Shown piece after piece: positions 1 through 8,954 of a stretch of DNA of 64,000 bases (its first letter is position 1; every line of letters begins with the position of its first letter). The notes below the pieces were generated by a model, which saw nothing but the letters and a program-made list of their open reading frames with translations, did not search any database and was not told the origin of the DNA. The DNA is from Anaerobiospirillum sp. NML120449. GTDB taxonomy: Bacteria > Pseudomonadota > Gammaproteobacteria > Enterobacterales > Succinivibrionaceae. The DNA lies in contig NZ_JALKIL010000006.1 of NCBI RefSeq assembly GCF_023051105.1, positions 62,001 through 126,000 on the forward strand, given 5' to 3'. The translations under genes were made by a program, and so were the position numbers.

Positions 1-84
1 GACAGTGGCAATGACCATGAAAATGCCAGTGCACTTGCCTGCAACCTTGCTATGGCAAATTACAATGAGTACTCATACTTATAA
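1..84 (+). CDS. Possible 3' end of an upstream gene (partial)
   Basis: Frame 1 is open from the first base to a TAA at 82-84 and encodes 27 residues ending NEYSYL. The composition is protein-like (Asn, Ala, Glu, one Cys) and unlike the low-complexity sequence that follows. Only the C-terminus would be present, so no function can be assigned. An open stretch this short can arise by chance, hence the low confidence. Confidence 0.3.
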   Translation, partial: DSGNDHENASALACNLAMANYNEYSYL

Positions 85-363
85 CCAGACTGCCTAAGCA
101 TAGACTGAGTACGCTCTGGCTGATTATTGGCAACATGCTTTACAGAATTTGATATATGTAACTGGCTGTTTTGCCTCGTGCCCTTGAAGCTATCTCATCA
201 TAAAATGTTTTATACAGTATAATCGTAAGCAGTTGATGAATGGCTGGGATAAGGTTGTTAAGCGTAGTCTGGCAGGGTGAGGCAGGATGAGATGAGATGA
301 GGTGAGGTGATGTAAGGTGGCAGGATGATGGTTGAGGGTGGAACTGGCAAATGAAACTTTACA
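85..363. other. Intergenic stretch with GATGA/GGTGA runs
   Basis: No gene is supported here. At about 273-320 there is a purine-rich run of imperfect GATGA, GAGGT and GGTGA pentamers. A similar pentamer run occurs at 26061-26080. Confidence 0.5.
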
Positions 364-441
364 AAAGAAAAAGGACAGCGTCCATAATGGGAAGCTGTCC
401 TTTTTCTTTGCCCTGTGAACCAGGGAGCTTTTGGGCTCCCT
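364..441. terminator. Tandem hairpins, Rho-independent terminator(s)
   Basis: A perfect 16-bp stem (364-379 with 394-409) has A-runs on the left arm and T-runs on the right, so it can terminate in either direction. A second hairpin (422-428 with 435-441) lies between it and the end of the minus-strand gene at 462. Together they close that gene and probably any gene arriving from the left. Confidence 0.8.
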
Positions 442-461
442 TAAGATAAATTCAGTTTGTG

Positions 462-1151
462 TTACTGCTGTGGTACGCCCTGCTTGGCGGATTCAGCCTG
501 CACATAACGCTGGAACTGATCCATCTTGTCATCAAATTCAGCGTAGTCAGCGCATGAGTCCTGGTTGCCAAGGTCGCAGGCGTCCTTGTGATACTTGAAT
601 GAAAGCTGGGCTACCTTGACGTCCTTGAGTACATAAGCCTCAGAGAAAGTGATTACAGCCAGCTGACGGCAGCCTACAGGATCCTTGAGGTCGCAGGCAC
701 GCTGTGCATACTTGCTGGCACGTACCAGGTCCTGTTCAACGTGATTGCCGATAAAGAAAGCGTTGGACAGCAGCAGACAGCCGTAAGGATCGTTCTTGGA
801 GCACAGATAGTCGCCAATCTTAATGCCGGAGGCGTAGTCGTTGATGCCAAAATTGCTGTCAGTGAGCATGGTGGTCAGAGCAGCGCAGGTCCTGAGGGCA
901 TCAGGGGAATCAGAATAGCAGATACGGGAAAGATATTTGGCTGCCTCAGCATAGTTCTTGTTATCCAGGTAGTACTGGGCAAGGTAATTACATGATTCAA
1001 CCTTGCCGGCCTCGCACTGCTCAATAGCAGCTTTCTGACCCTTGAAGCTCTCGGCAGCCTGAGTATTGAAAGACAGAGAAAGCAGTGCGGTACATCCCAG
1101 AGCGGTTAAACCTTTGAGAAGCTCAGGTGCAGAAAAGAATTTGTTAGCCAT
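462..1151 (-). CDS. Secreted Sel1-like repeat protein with paired cysteines
   Basis: 229 residues. The first ~33 form a signal peptide (Lys near the start, hydrophobic GLTALGC...LLSLSF, cut near TQA-AE). The rest is helical Sel1/TPR-like repeats carrying regularly spaced cysteine pairs: C46/C54, C78/C89, C117/C125, C153/C161 and C192/C200. Four pairs are exactly 8 apart, as in Helicobacter Hcp proteins, where such pairs form disulfides inside each alpha/alpha repeat. It is therefore probably a disulfide-stabilised periplasmic or secreted repeat protein; its partner is unknown. The ATG at 1151 is preferred over one further upstream because AGGA lies about 10 nt before it and the signal peptide starts there. 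Single gene followed by tandem terminator hairpins. Confidence 0.75.
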   Translation of the reverse strand: MANKFFSAPELLKGLTALGCTALLSLSFNTQAAESFKGQKAAIEQCEAGKVESCNYLAQYYLDNKNYAEAAKYLSRICYSDSPDALRTCAALTTMLTDSNFGINDYASGIKIGDYLCSKNDPYGCLLLSNAFFIGNHVEQDLVRASKYAQRACDLKDPVGCRQLAVITFSEAYVLKDVKVAQLSFKYHKDACDLGNQDSCADYAEFDDKMDQFQRYVQAESAKQGVPQQ

Positions 1152-1820
1152 AACATCAATCCTGGAAACATAAGTAGAGGCAGGGGGCAGGTATTTCCCG
1201 TCAAGCCGATACTCAGCATGCATCTGGTACAAGGACAGGGCGAGATAACAAGCTGGTGTTTGTTTTCAGCGTCCGCAGATAGTTTTATGACAGCATAGTA
1301 TGCAATTCTTCATGATGCGGAGCTGTATATCTAATCGGTTTATTCTAAATTTTCTTTACAGCGTTTGCTCGGGCTTTTTTAGGGCTGTAAGCTCATTTAA
1401 TAAAGGCTATATACAAAAAATCTGTATCTTGTCACCTTTCTGAAAAATGAAAGTGATAAATATTATTAATAAACTGTGTATTTCATGGATACAGCAATAG
1501 GTTCATATCGATGCAAAGTTCACGATTTTGGGTTTTTGCATGTTTCGATACTATCGACTGCCCTTAAAGACGTTAGCAGTAAATTTCGGCTGTATTATTA
1601 CTGGATCGACTATGGCAGGCAATGCAAACGTTTCAACTATGAACGTAAGATTCGCCCATGAGCTGAAGAGATTATGAAAAAACATCAGGCCAGCTAATGA
1701 ACACGGCCTGGTAAAGCTATAAAGTGTTTTAGTGAGCGTCTTGTCATATATGCCTGTCCAAATGCGTGCGCAGGAATGAGCCAGCATTCCTTTTCCAGCT
1801 GCGGCTATGCACCCACAATC
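1152..1820. other. Intergenic, no gene seen
   Basis: About 670 bp between the Sel1-like gene and the fliC terminator. The part at 1330-1480 is AT-rich and may hold the promoter of the Sel1-like gene. The short open frames lack ribosome-binding sites and protein-like composition. Confidence 0.5.
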
Positions 1821-1857
1821 AAAAAGGCCCGCAACCGTGAGGGTTGTGGGCCTTTAT
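1821..1857 (-). terminator. fliC Rho-independent terminator
   Basis: A GC-rich stem (GGCCCGCAACC pairing with GGTTGTGGGCC, with one G-T pair) around a GTGA loop. On the minus strand it is followed by a T-run, 43 bp after the fliC stop codon. Confidence 0.85.
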
Positions 1858-1899
1858 AGGGTCGCAGATGAACGGTGCGACCCGGTTTTGTATTGTCAG

Positions 1900-2808
1900 T
1901 TAGCCTAAGAGGGACAGACCCAGCTGAGGACGGGTGTTAGCCTGCATCAGCATTGAAGTAGCTGCCTGCTGAATAATGGACTGCTGGCTGAGGTTTGCAG
2001 ACTCTTCGGCGAAGTCTGCGTCACGAATGCGGCTACGGGCGTCAGCCTGGTTGGCGGAAACGTTGGCCTGGTTACGGATTGAGCTCTCAAGTCGGTTCTG
2101 GATTGCACCTAGTCCTGCACGGGCAGAGTCTACCTGGGCGATCATCTTGTCTAAACCAGCAATGGCGCTGCCGATATTCTCAGCCTTGGTAAAAACTATA
2201 CCAGTGTTCTTTGACCAGAACTTCTTGAGCTCTGCATCACCTGGACCATTCAAACCAATTTGTGAGAACTTCATGGCATTGACTTCAAAGCTGATGGTAT
2301 CACCTTTATTGGCGCCTACCTGAAGTGTCAGTTTGCCGATAGAGTTATTAGCACCACCATTGCCACCCTTGGTAAGTAAGCCAGCTGCGCCATCGAGAAT
2401 CTGGCCGCCGCCAAACTTGGTCTGCTGAGCAATACGAGTAATTTCCTGGGCAAGTGCTGTGGCTTCTTTCTGCAGAGCCTTGCGGTCTTCAGCAGTATTG
2501 GTGCCGTTTCCAGCCTGAACAGCCAGAGTACGAATCTTCTGGAGCATGCCGGTCATTTCATCCATGGCGCCTTCAACAGTCTGAGCAAAGGCAATACCAT
2601 CGGAAGCATTACGGTTACCCTGATTCAGGCCATTAATCTGGGTGGTTAAACGAGAGGAGATCTGAAGGCCGGCTGCATCGTCCTTGGCGGAATTAATTCT
2701 CAGACCTGAAGAGAGGCGCTGGTAGGTGGTAGTCAGCTGTCCCTGTACATTATTGAGATAGCGGCGTCCGTTAAGAGAGCTCACATTGGTATTTACATAT
2801 ACAGCCAT
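1900..2808 (-). CDS. fliC: Flagellin
   Basis: 302 residues, a short flagellin. The N-terminal D0/D1 domain (about 1-140) has the hallmark NVSSLNGRRYL start, the LSSGLRINSAKDDAAGL segment and the heptad-rich helix around ALAQEITRIAQQT. A short variable centre (about 145-215) is followed by the conserved C-terminal D1/D0 segment (SRIRDADFAEESANL) and the typical end LSLLG. It polymerises into the flagellar filament after export by the flagellar type III system. AAGGA lies 7 nt before the ATG. No other flagellar gene is in the window, so it is transcribed alone. I could not find a convincing sigma-28 promoter upstream. Confidence 0.95.
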   Translation of the reverse strand: MAVYVNTNVSSLNGRRYLNNVQGQLTTTYQRLSSGLRINSAKDDAAGLQISSRLTTQINGLNQGNRNASDGIAFAQTVEGAMDEMTGMLQKIRTLAVQAGNGTNTAEDRKALQKEATALAQEITRIAQQTKFGGGQILDGAAGLLTKGGNGGANNSIGKLTLQVGANKGDTISFEVNAMKFSQIGLNGPGDAELKKFWSKNTGIVFTKAENIGSAIAGLDKMIAQVDSARAGLGAIQNRLESSIRNQANVSANQADARSRIRDADFAEESANLSQQSIIQQAATSMLMQANTRPQLGLSLLG

Positions 2809-3142
2809 TTTTCAGTCCTTCGTGCTTGTACTAACAACTAAATAATTCAGGCAGGACCGTGTGTGTGTTGCCTGCTCTGTAACCGTTACCACTGTTAACG
2901 ACAGAGCACGGCTTCATTGATAGACATATGTTTAAGCAGCTATAAGGTTAAATACAGGCGAAAAAATCGCCGGTAATAGATGCGAATTACAAATGTGAAT
3001 TTGTGCTTACGAGAAAGATGCTTACGGGAAAAATAGATATCACTTGAATGATAGTGTAATGGCCCCGGCGCGATCATAATTACTGTCGCGTCTGTAAGGT
3101 TTTCCAATAGCTTTTCGCAGCTGTTATGGCTGTTCGCAGACG
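2809..3142. promoter_or_regulatory. fliC upstream region
   Basis: 334 bp with no gene. On the minus strand this is the promoter and leader of fliC. It holds a small hairpin GGCGA-AAAAA-TCGCC near 2957-2972 and AT-rich blocks around 2940-3050. No strong match to TAAA-N15-GCCGATAA was found. Confidence 0.4.
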
Positions 3143-4708
3143 TTACTGTTGTGGCTCTGGTGTAGCCAGATGCATAGGCAGCGCGTTGAGGTTGCGGTAG
3201 AGATCGGCGGTCAGCTCTGCAATCTCATCGTTGTCCGGAGTGGTCAGATGCTGGCGCTTGCAGGCAATATCGAAAGCATGCTGCTCAAGGTCGCTGTAGC
3301 ACCAGTGCAGGCGTTCATCGTCATTGCTTCCTGATGCATAAAGAGACATCAGCCACTTTCTGTTGATTTGCTTTTGCATGGCCTCAATGAGCAGTGCGGC
3401 TTCATCTTCAGAGAGCATGTAGTCTACGCACAGTTTGACTGCAGCTTTCTGGCAGATATCAATCATGAGCTGAGCGTCATCAGGCCTGATTTTATCAAGC
3501 CCCTTGCGGGCAAGTCTGGTGGCCACAGTGCTGCCTGCAAATGCGCCTGCTATGCCTCCCACCAGTCCACCCACAGCAGTACCTGCTCCTGGAATTACCG
3601 AGCCTGCTGAGGCCCCGATTGCGGCGCAAACCAGCCAGCCACCGGTTCCTCCGGCAATACTGGCTATGTTCAGGGCTATGTTTTTAGTCAGCTGTTGCCA
3701 GGAAATTGATTTGGCAAAAATGGCCCTGTAGAAGTCAGGGGCAGTCAGTATTGCAGCTGTAACAGCACCTGAAATGACATTGGTTCTGAGCAGCGAAGAT
3801 ACCTGAGCTACAGCTCCGGCGCTGCTCAGTGCGCTACCGGCCGAGTATGAGGCCAGACTGTCTATGACTCTGTGTCCTACGCTGCTGCCATAAAGATTGC
3901 CCACTACACTGGTAGTGGCTCCGGCGCCTACAGCAGAAACTGAGGTGCGCAGCACCTGAGCAGTTGCTACGGAAATGAGCATAGAGGAAAGGGAGGAATT
4001 AAGAGAGCTGCGCAGATTGGTAACAAAGGCCTGCCTGATGTTCTGTCCGCCCCATATGGATAAGGCCATGCCTATGGCAAATGAAACGCCCAGTGAGCAG
4101 CTGCAGCTGACGGCATTTGTTTTGATATCAAATTTCAGCGAGTCAATATTTCCAGCACGGGCAATATTCCTAACCTGCTTGTAGCTCAGTCCGCCTTTCT
4201 TAATATTCTGCAGAATAGTATCTGGGTTTTTGATGGTTTTACCAGATGAGGTTTTGACCTTGCCCAGCTTAATCTTTTCTTTAAGGCTGGAAATAATCTG
4301 GTCGTATTGCTCTGGTGGCACCTCAACATATGAGTTGTCAAAGAGAAAGGTGCCGTCATCATCAAAGAGGGAGCGTGCGGTAGCCTCCGAGTCATCACAG
4401 TAGCGCGAGCTCACCGAGGTGATATTCAGATCAACAATATCAAAAGATCCTGCATGTCGGCTGTTGCCCGTACTGGCTTCTGGGTCGGCAGTACCGGCAG
4501 TAGCTGCAGCTGTGCCAGTACCGGTAGCGGCAGCTGCGCCAGCACCCGTAGCGGCACCTGTAGAGGAAGCCGCAGCGGCACAGCAGGCAGCAGATGCAGC
4601 CGCCTCTGATGAAGCAACTGCAGCTTCATCCTTGCCTGCATTTTTGTCTGCAGCCTTCTTTCCTTTAAAAGTTTCAGATGCTTTTTTGATGCGGGATATG
4701 ATTTGCAT
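3143..4708 (-). CDS. Ala-rich, glycine-zipper membrane protein of unknown function
   Basis: 521 residues; not a family I can name. It starts with a short basic segment (MQIISRIKKASETFKGKK), then an Ala/Thr/Gly low-complexity stretch (about 20-85). From about 205 to 405 it is hydrophobic and rich in Gly, Ala and Ser. Around 345-400 a glycine-zipper pattern (GAGTAVGGLVGGIAGAFAG) suggests membrane insertion or tight helix packing. The last ~120 residues are polar and helical (KLCVDYMLSEDEAALL). It lies 174 bp downstream of the 344-residue gene at 4883-5917 on the same strand, so the two may be cotranscribed. The sequence before the ATG at 4708 has only a weak purine stretch. Confidence 0.6.
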   Translation of the reverse strand: MQIISRIKKASETFKGKKAADKNAGKDEAAVASSEAAASAACCAAAASSTGAATGAGAAAATGTGTAAATAGTADPEASTGNSRHAGSFDIVDLNITSVSSRYCDDSEATARSLFDDDGTFLFDNSYVEVPPEQYDQIISSLKEKIKLGKVKTSSGKTIKNPDTILQNIKKGGLSYKQVRNIARAGNIDSLKFDIKTNAVSCSCSLGVSFAIGMALSIWGGQNIRQAFVTNLRSSLNSSLSSMLISVATAQVLRTSVSAVGAGATTSVVGNLYGSSVGHRVIDSLASYSAGSALSSAGAVAQVSSLLRTNVISGAVTAAILTAPDFYRAIFAKSISWQQLTKNIALNIASIAGGTGGWLVCAAIGASAGSVIPGAGTAVGGLVGGIAGAFAGSTVATRLARKGLDKIRPDDAQLMIDICQKAAVKLCVDYMLSEDEAALLIEAMQKQINRKWLMSLYASGSNDDERLHWCYSDLEQHAFDIACKRQHLTTPDNDEIAELTADLYRNLNALPMHLATPEPQQ

Positions 4709-4882
4709 GAGTACTACTCTTTGTCAGGGAGCTTTCCCCTGAAAGCAAGACCTGATGACGAAGCTGAAGCCACAGAGGCTGCCCTGTGACAGCCTCCTGT
4801 GAGTGCAGCTCACAGTGGCCCCTTCACCTGACAGGCGGCCTATGCTCCACAATCAGTATGGCAGCTGGTGTGACAGGGGGCG

Positions 4883-5917
4883 TCAGATATTGCACATGCG
4901 GGCTATCAGTGCAGGATTTATCATACACAGTGATGGAGAGCATCCGGTAATTTCCCAGACATACTTGGGAATATCATCAGGCTCATCAGTTTCAAGAAAG
5001 GCTGAGACATTGAAAGATGGAGTGTCGCTGACAAAAAGGGTGTCTCCATTGGCTCTTTGTGGCAGCAGCATAATAAGGTTAGGATCGCCGCTTTGGGCTT
5101 TGGCAAGTTCAGGTATTTCAATAATGGTGAGAGCCGGGAATGCCTCCTTTATCTCATCCATGCATATCTGAGCCAGTTCCAGTGATTTTGGGGCAAGCAT
5201 AAGGACCAGAGGTTCATCGGCTTTAATTGAGCCCTGGTTTTGACTGTTAAGCCTCTCAAAGAGACTCATAATGTCGTCCATAATCATTTCCTTGCCATCC
5301 TCTTCCCTGGCCTTTTCCTTCCATAGACTTGATGGTATTACTCCAGAGGTTCTGATAGCTGCAATTGTGCAAGGGCACAGTTCAAGACTGTTGAGAAGTC
5401 CCCGGCGGCCTATTTCCCTGATGCCGTATAAAAAGATCCAGTTGGCATATGAGGCTATTGCACCTGCAGTCTTCGTCTGGATTTTTGCCAGCAGCTTAAC
5501 CTCATCTGCCTCTTTCTTGCAGTTGCTGAGATCTTCCTTGAGCATTTGACCTGCATGCTGACAGCTGGCAGCTCCAAGGCTTTCGTCCTCCAGGCAGAGA
5601 TTGTTAAAGGCCTCAACCTTTTCTTTGATGCTCTCATGGGTGACGTCAATCATGCCCAGCAGGGTGCTGTGATAATTGGACTTCAGACACTTGATAACGT
5701 CTGGATCGACCATATCAAACAGTGCAGTGCCCGGATGTTCACTCTTAAGGGTTTTAAGTCTGAGTGCCCAGTCTGGCTTTGGCGGTGAGCCGGCAGCGGC
5801 TCTGCCAGACGGGGCCTTATAAAGATCAGGTATGACCACGTTCTGGTATTCAAAAAAGATGCTGCAGGCGCTGTTTTTAGCTGGGATGCCATTTGCTTCA
5901 GTCTGAGCTGAGGACAT
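4883..5917 (-). CDS. Unknown protein with possible HK97-fold (capsid/encapsulin-like) resemblance
   Basis: 344 residues from the ATG at 5917, which has AAGGA 6-7 nt upstream. I do not recognise a close family. Read along its length, the order of segments resembles DUF2184-type phage major capsid proteins: a long helix ending in WIFLYG...GLLN (about 160-176), a linker with Trp, a helix then a strand EPLVLMLAPKS (235-245), LTIIEIPELAKA (263-274), and a final GCSPSLCMINPALIARM (325-341) in place of the capsid's closing strand. This is pattern reading by eye, not an alignment score. No portal, terminase or tail gene lies nearby, so if it is capsid-derived it is an orphan. The glycine-zipper gene lies directly downstream. 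Confidence 0.5.
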   Translation of the reverse strand: MSSAQTEANGIPAKNSACSIFFEYQNVVIPDLYKAPSGRAAAGSPPKPDWALRLKTLKSEHPGTALFDMVDPDVIKCLKSNYHSTLLGMIDVTHESIKEKVEAFNNLCLEDESLGAASCQHAGQMLKEDLSNCKKEADEVKLLAKIQTKTAGAIASYANWIFLYGIREIGRRGLLNSLELCPCTIAAIRTSGVIPSSLWKEKAREEDGKEMIMDDIMSLFERLNSQNQGSIKADEPLVLMLAPKSLELAQICMDEIKEAFPALTIIEIPELAKAQSGDPNLIMLLPQRANGDTLFVSDTPSFNVSAFLETDEPDDIPKYVWEITGCSPSLCMINPALIARMCNI

Positions 5918-6150
5918 AGTGCTTCCTTGTAGGTAACAAAAAGGTTTAGGGAAGAATTTTCCTAATGATAGCAAATCAGCATGCAATTCCTGCATTTGTG
6001 TCAGTCAAAGTAATGTCAGTAACAAAGCTTGTAAGACCGTGACACGACCATTCCCTTAATTAATGCCATACACAGGCCTCAAGCATCCCTGGTCAATACA
6101 GGTCAGCGGCAGGTATGCAGACCATGATGTTTTCCGGTAGTCAGCCCCAA

Positions 6151-6275
6151 TGGCAATTGCCAGTCTCAGGAAGTCCAGGCCCCTGGCAATTGCCAGTCTC
6201 CGGAAGTCCACGCCCATGGCAATTGCCAGTCTCCTGAAGTCCAGGCCCATGGCAATTGCTGGTCTCTGGCAGGGC
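6151..6275. repeat. 33-bp tandem repeat, ~3.7 copies, each with GGCAATTGCC
   Basis: Units begin at 6151, 6184, 6217 and 6250 and differ at a few positions only. The first three units carry the perfect 10-bp palindrome GGCAATTGCC; the fourth has GGCAATTGCT. The period is a multiple of three, so all frames stay open, but no ribosome-binding site or start suggests translation. It lies in the 609-bp gap between two divergently transcribed genes (minus strand from 5917, ribokinase from 6527). Confidence 0.85.
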
Positions 6276-6526
6276 GGTGATATTGAAAGTGTGAAAATGG
6301 GCAAGCCTGAGCGTGCAGTCGCAACTTATAATTGTCAATACAGCTGACTTCCACAATGGGCTCATGCCTGGTCGTATGGTGAGCGTGATTTAACTGTGCA
6401 GATTGGGTAAGAGTATCTGTGCAGGCTATGGCTAAGGCCGGGTCCATGGCAGTGGCTATGGCTATGGCAGTTACTGAGGCTGAGGCTGTGGGGCTGTGTT
6501 TTCAGGTTTTATGGAGTAAAGGTAAG

Positions 6527-7489
6527 ATGAAAGATAATTCACAGAATCTGCGCTGCTCTCAGACAGATGCTCCAGTTCTGGTTTATGGCTCATTGAATGT
6601 GGATTATGTTTACAGAGTTCCTCATTTTCTGCAGCCAGGAGAGACTTTGCATTCTCTTGACAGAAATGTTTATGCGGGCGGAAAAGGTCTTAATCAGGCT
6701 GTGGCTCTGCGCCGTGCTGGAGCTCAGGTGCGCTTTCTGGGCGCAGTTGGCAGCCAGGACGGACAGCTTCTGGTTGATACCCTCAAAAATGAGAGCATTG
6801 ATCTGAGCCTGCTCAAGGTGCGTGAGGACATGGCCAGTGGTCATACCTTTATTCAGGTAGACCTCAATGGACAGAACTGCATAATGCTTTATGCAGGCGC
6901 CAACCATTCTCACAGTCGTGATGAAATTGTCAGTGCTCTTGATGGCTGTGCCAGAGGCAGCTGGGCAGTTGTGCAAAATGAGACTAATGATGTCGCCTTC
7001 TTCGTTGAGCAGGCAGCAGCACGAGGAGTTAATGTTGCCATTAACGTCTCGCCACTTGGACCTCAGATTGATCAGATTCCTCTGGAAAAGTGCCGGGTAA
7101 TAATAGTCAATGAAATCGAGGGCGCAGCCCTGTCAGGTCATGGGGCAGATGATAATACTGATGACATGATGGCCTCCCTCAGAGCCCGATTTCCAAATTC
7201 CCTGGTTGTCCTTACTCTGGGCACATCAGGCTCTCTGGCAGCTGATGGCAATGGTGATGACAGCCCGGTATGCTGTGCAGCGTTTAAGGCAGAAGCCGTG
7301 GATACCACCGCAGCAGGTGATACTTTCTTTGGATACTTTATAAAATATTTAAGCTGTGGTCATACTGTTGCAGAATCCCTGACTGCAGCCAGTGCGGCTT
7401 CGGCTATTGCGGTGACCCGTTCGGGCGCTGCACCATCCATTCCACTTGCAGCAGAAACAGCAGCCTTTCTTGAGTCACACAAACAGTAG
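6527..7489 (+). CDS. rbsK: Ribokinase (PfkB family)
   Basis: 320 residues, close to the usual ~310. It would phosphorylate D-ribose to ribose 5-phosphate in the cytoplasm. The N-terminal signature is present (GSLNVDYV, then GETL and AGGKGLNQAVALRRAGA), with the substrate-binding GGKG motif. The C-terminal PfkB signature DTTAAGDTFFGYF contains the catalytic base Asp265 and the anion hole. The ATG at 6527 is chosen because GGAG lies 10 nt upstream and the alignment to ribokinases begins soon after; the open frame extends 36 codons further upstream through repetitive Ala/Met codons. No ribose transporter or regulator is adjacent. A related sugar kinase is possible, but the ribokinase motifs fit best. 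Confidence 0.85.
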   Translation: MKDNSQNLRCSQTDAPVLVYGSLNVDYVYRVPHFLQPGETLHSLDRNVYAGGKGLNQAVALRRAGAQVRFLGAVGSQDGQLLVDTLKNESIDLSLLKVREDMASGHTFIQVDLNGQNCIMLYAGANHSHSRDEIVSALDGCARGSWAVVQNETNDVAFFVEQAAARGVNVAINVSPLGPQIDQIPLEKCRVIIVNEIEGAALSGHGADDNTDDMMASLRARFPNSLVVLTLGTSGSLAADGNGDDSPVCCAAFKAEAVDTTAAGDTFFGYFIKYLSCGHTVAESLTAASAASAIAVTRSGAAPSIPLAAETAAFLESHKQ

Positions 7490-7730
7490 ATTACTTTACA
7501 GATTCACAAAGAGAACGACTGCAGCGCTGACGGATAATACCAATCAAAGTATTTTATAAAGCATAAATGTCATTTGCGTTGTGTTATGTTTTTCCTGACA
7601 GCTGTGATGCCTGCAACATAATCTTATGAAGCTGAAAGCTCATATGGGCACCACATTTTTGATGGCTCTGTAGCACCTGTATACAGCTGTCAGTAAGCTC
7701 AATATAGCTTTTGCTGCTCCTTGAAAGACA

Positions 7731-7766
7731 AACGGACCTGTCAGGCAGTATGCCTGCAGGTCCGTT
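7731..7766. terminator. Bidirectional terminator between convergent genes
   Basis: AACGGACCTG (7731-7740) pairs perfectly with CAGGTCCGTT (7757-7766), with an internal CAGGC/GCCTG extension. It lies between rbsK (+) and the minus-strand gene ending at 7884. The rest of the 394-bp gap holds nothing else recognisable. Confidence 0.75.
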
Positions 7767-7883
7767 AATCTTTGATTTTTGCCTGGTATGGATCCGTTTA
7801 TTGGGGCTGATGGCCCATGGCAGAGTTCTCAGGCTGAGTCCGTACTGAGTGGGGGCTGGCTGCTAAAAACGGGAAGCAATGAG

Positions 7884-8954
7884 CTACATGGTACGTGGAA
7901 CTCTGACGTAGACTATCTTCTCGTAGCTGTTCTTTTTCTTGATGTGAAGTCCATTGAGCACGGGGAAGCGGGCTGAATTTTCTTTCCATTCCTTGTTGTC
8001 GGTCCAGACGTCAGCTGTGGCGGCACGAACAAAGCTGCAGGTGTTATGCAGCAGCATGCATGGTGTGCCTGCAGGCTCAATTTCAAGGTCACTGTAATTA
8101 CCAAGTCCTGGACCTGCCTCTACAGTATGGCCCTCAAAAACCTCATTGAGACAGGAGCGCTGGCCCTGTTGCTTGATGTATGAGTCAAGCAGGCTGCAGC
8201 AGGCATTCTGAGGATCAAAAAGACTGGACGGGGCAAGGTCAGGGTTTGATGAGTAAATCATCTGTGAAATGATGCTGTCAAAGCTGTTATTGTTCATTGT
8301 TGAGCGCAGTCTGCAGTTAAACTGCCTGTCATCATGAACAAATGCTGTTCTGGTTACAGGATTGGACAGCAGTAAAAGAAGGGTAACAGGACGGCGATCG
8401 AGCAGGCGCAGAAAGACCGAGTAAAAGTCCTTTTTAAGCAGCGGCATGAAGTGTTCAGCCAGCTCTTTTACTGTCTGATTGTCTGTCTCCATATCAGAGC
8501 CGGACTTTAGCAGGCTGTCGATTTTACTGTCATATTCCACGATATAGGAATTTATGGAGTTAACATCATAAGCTGATGCCCCGTCTTTTGGGGCTGGGGC
8601 TGGGGACACAGACCTGGCATCATCACTGCTGGACTTGGAGTCCTGAGAGGACGACTTTACATTTGAGTCAGAGTCATCTGACAGTGCGGCAGCTGCACTT
8701 TGGGCACTGTGCTCATCAACAGTTACTTCAAAAATTCTACCCAGTTCCTGAGCAAGGCTCACCACGTCACTGTTATCAAGTGACTGTACCTTATCCAGCT
8801 CATTTGTGCAGTCATGAGCCTCAAGCCATGAGGCAAGACGGCCGCTGCGGTAGTGCTCAAGTACTGATCTTATGCTGAAGTGACTTTTCAGATCCTCAAC
8901 GGTACGAGCCTCAAAGCCATCACACATAAGACTTAAGCTGGTATTGTCGTACAT
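7884..8954 (-). CDS. Uncharacterised protein with N-terminal LxxHF...VLxHYRSGRLxxWL module
   Basis: 356 residues from the ATG at 8954 (AGAGGA 6 nt upstream). The first ~75 residues (VEDLKSHFSIRSVLEHYRSG, then ASWLEAHDCTNELDKVQSLD and LAQELGRIFEV) look like a small helical module that I have seen at the N-termini of varied proteins of gut bacteria. Its function is unknown to me. A Ser/Asp/Ala low-complexity linker follows (about 90-130), then a ~225-residue region with no motif I recognise. No signal peptide or membrane segment is visible. It is probably transcribed alone and ends at the shared terminator at 7731-7766. Confidence 0.6.
   Translation of the reverse strand: MYDNTSLSLMCDGFEARTVEDLKSHFSIRSVLEHYRSGRLASWLEAHDCTNELDKVQSLDNSDVVSLAQELGRIFEVTVDEHSAQSAAAALSDDSDSNVKSSSQDSKSSSDDARSVSPAPAPKDGASAYDVNSINSYIVEYDSKIDSLLKSGSDMETDNQTVKELAEHFMPLLKKDFYSVFLRLLDRRPVTLLLLLSNPVTRTAFVHDDRQFNCRLRSTMNNNSFDSIISQMIYSSNPDLAPSSLFDPQNACCSLLDSYIKQQGQRSCLNEVFEGHTVEAGPGLGNYSDLEIEPAGTPCMLLHNTCSFVRAATADVWTDNKEWKENSARFPVLNGLHIKKKNSYEKIVYVRVPRTM

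Noticed and set aside
2809..3060. Sigma-28 promoter for fliC
   Set aside because: No TAAA-N15-GCCGATAA match at correct spacing; TAAA and GCCG are present but 18 nt apart.
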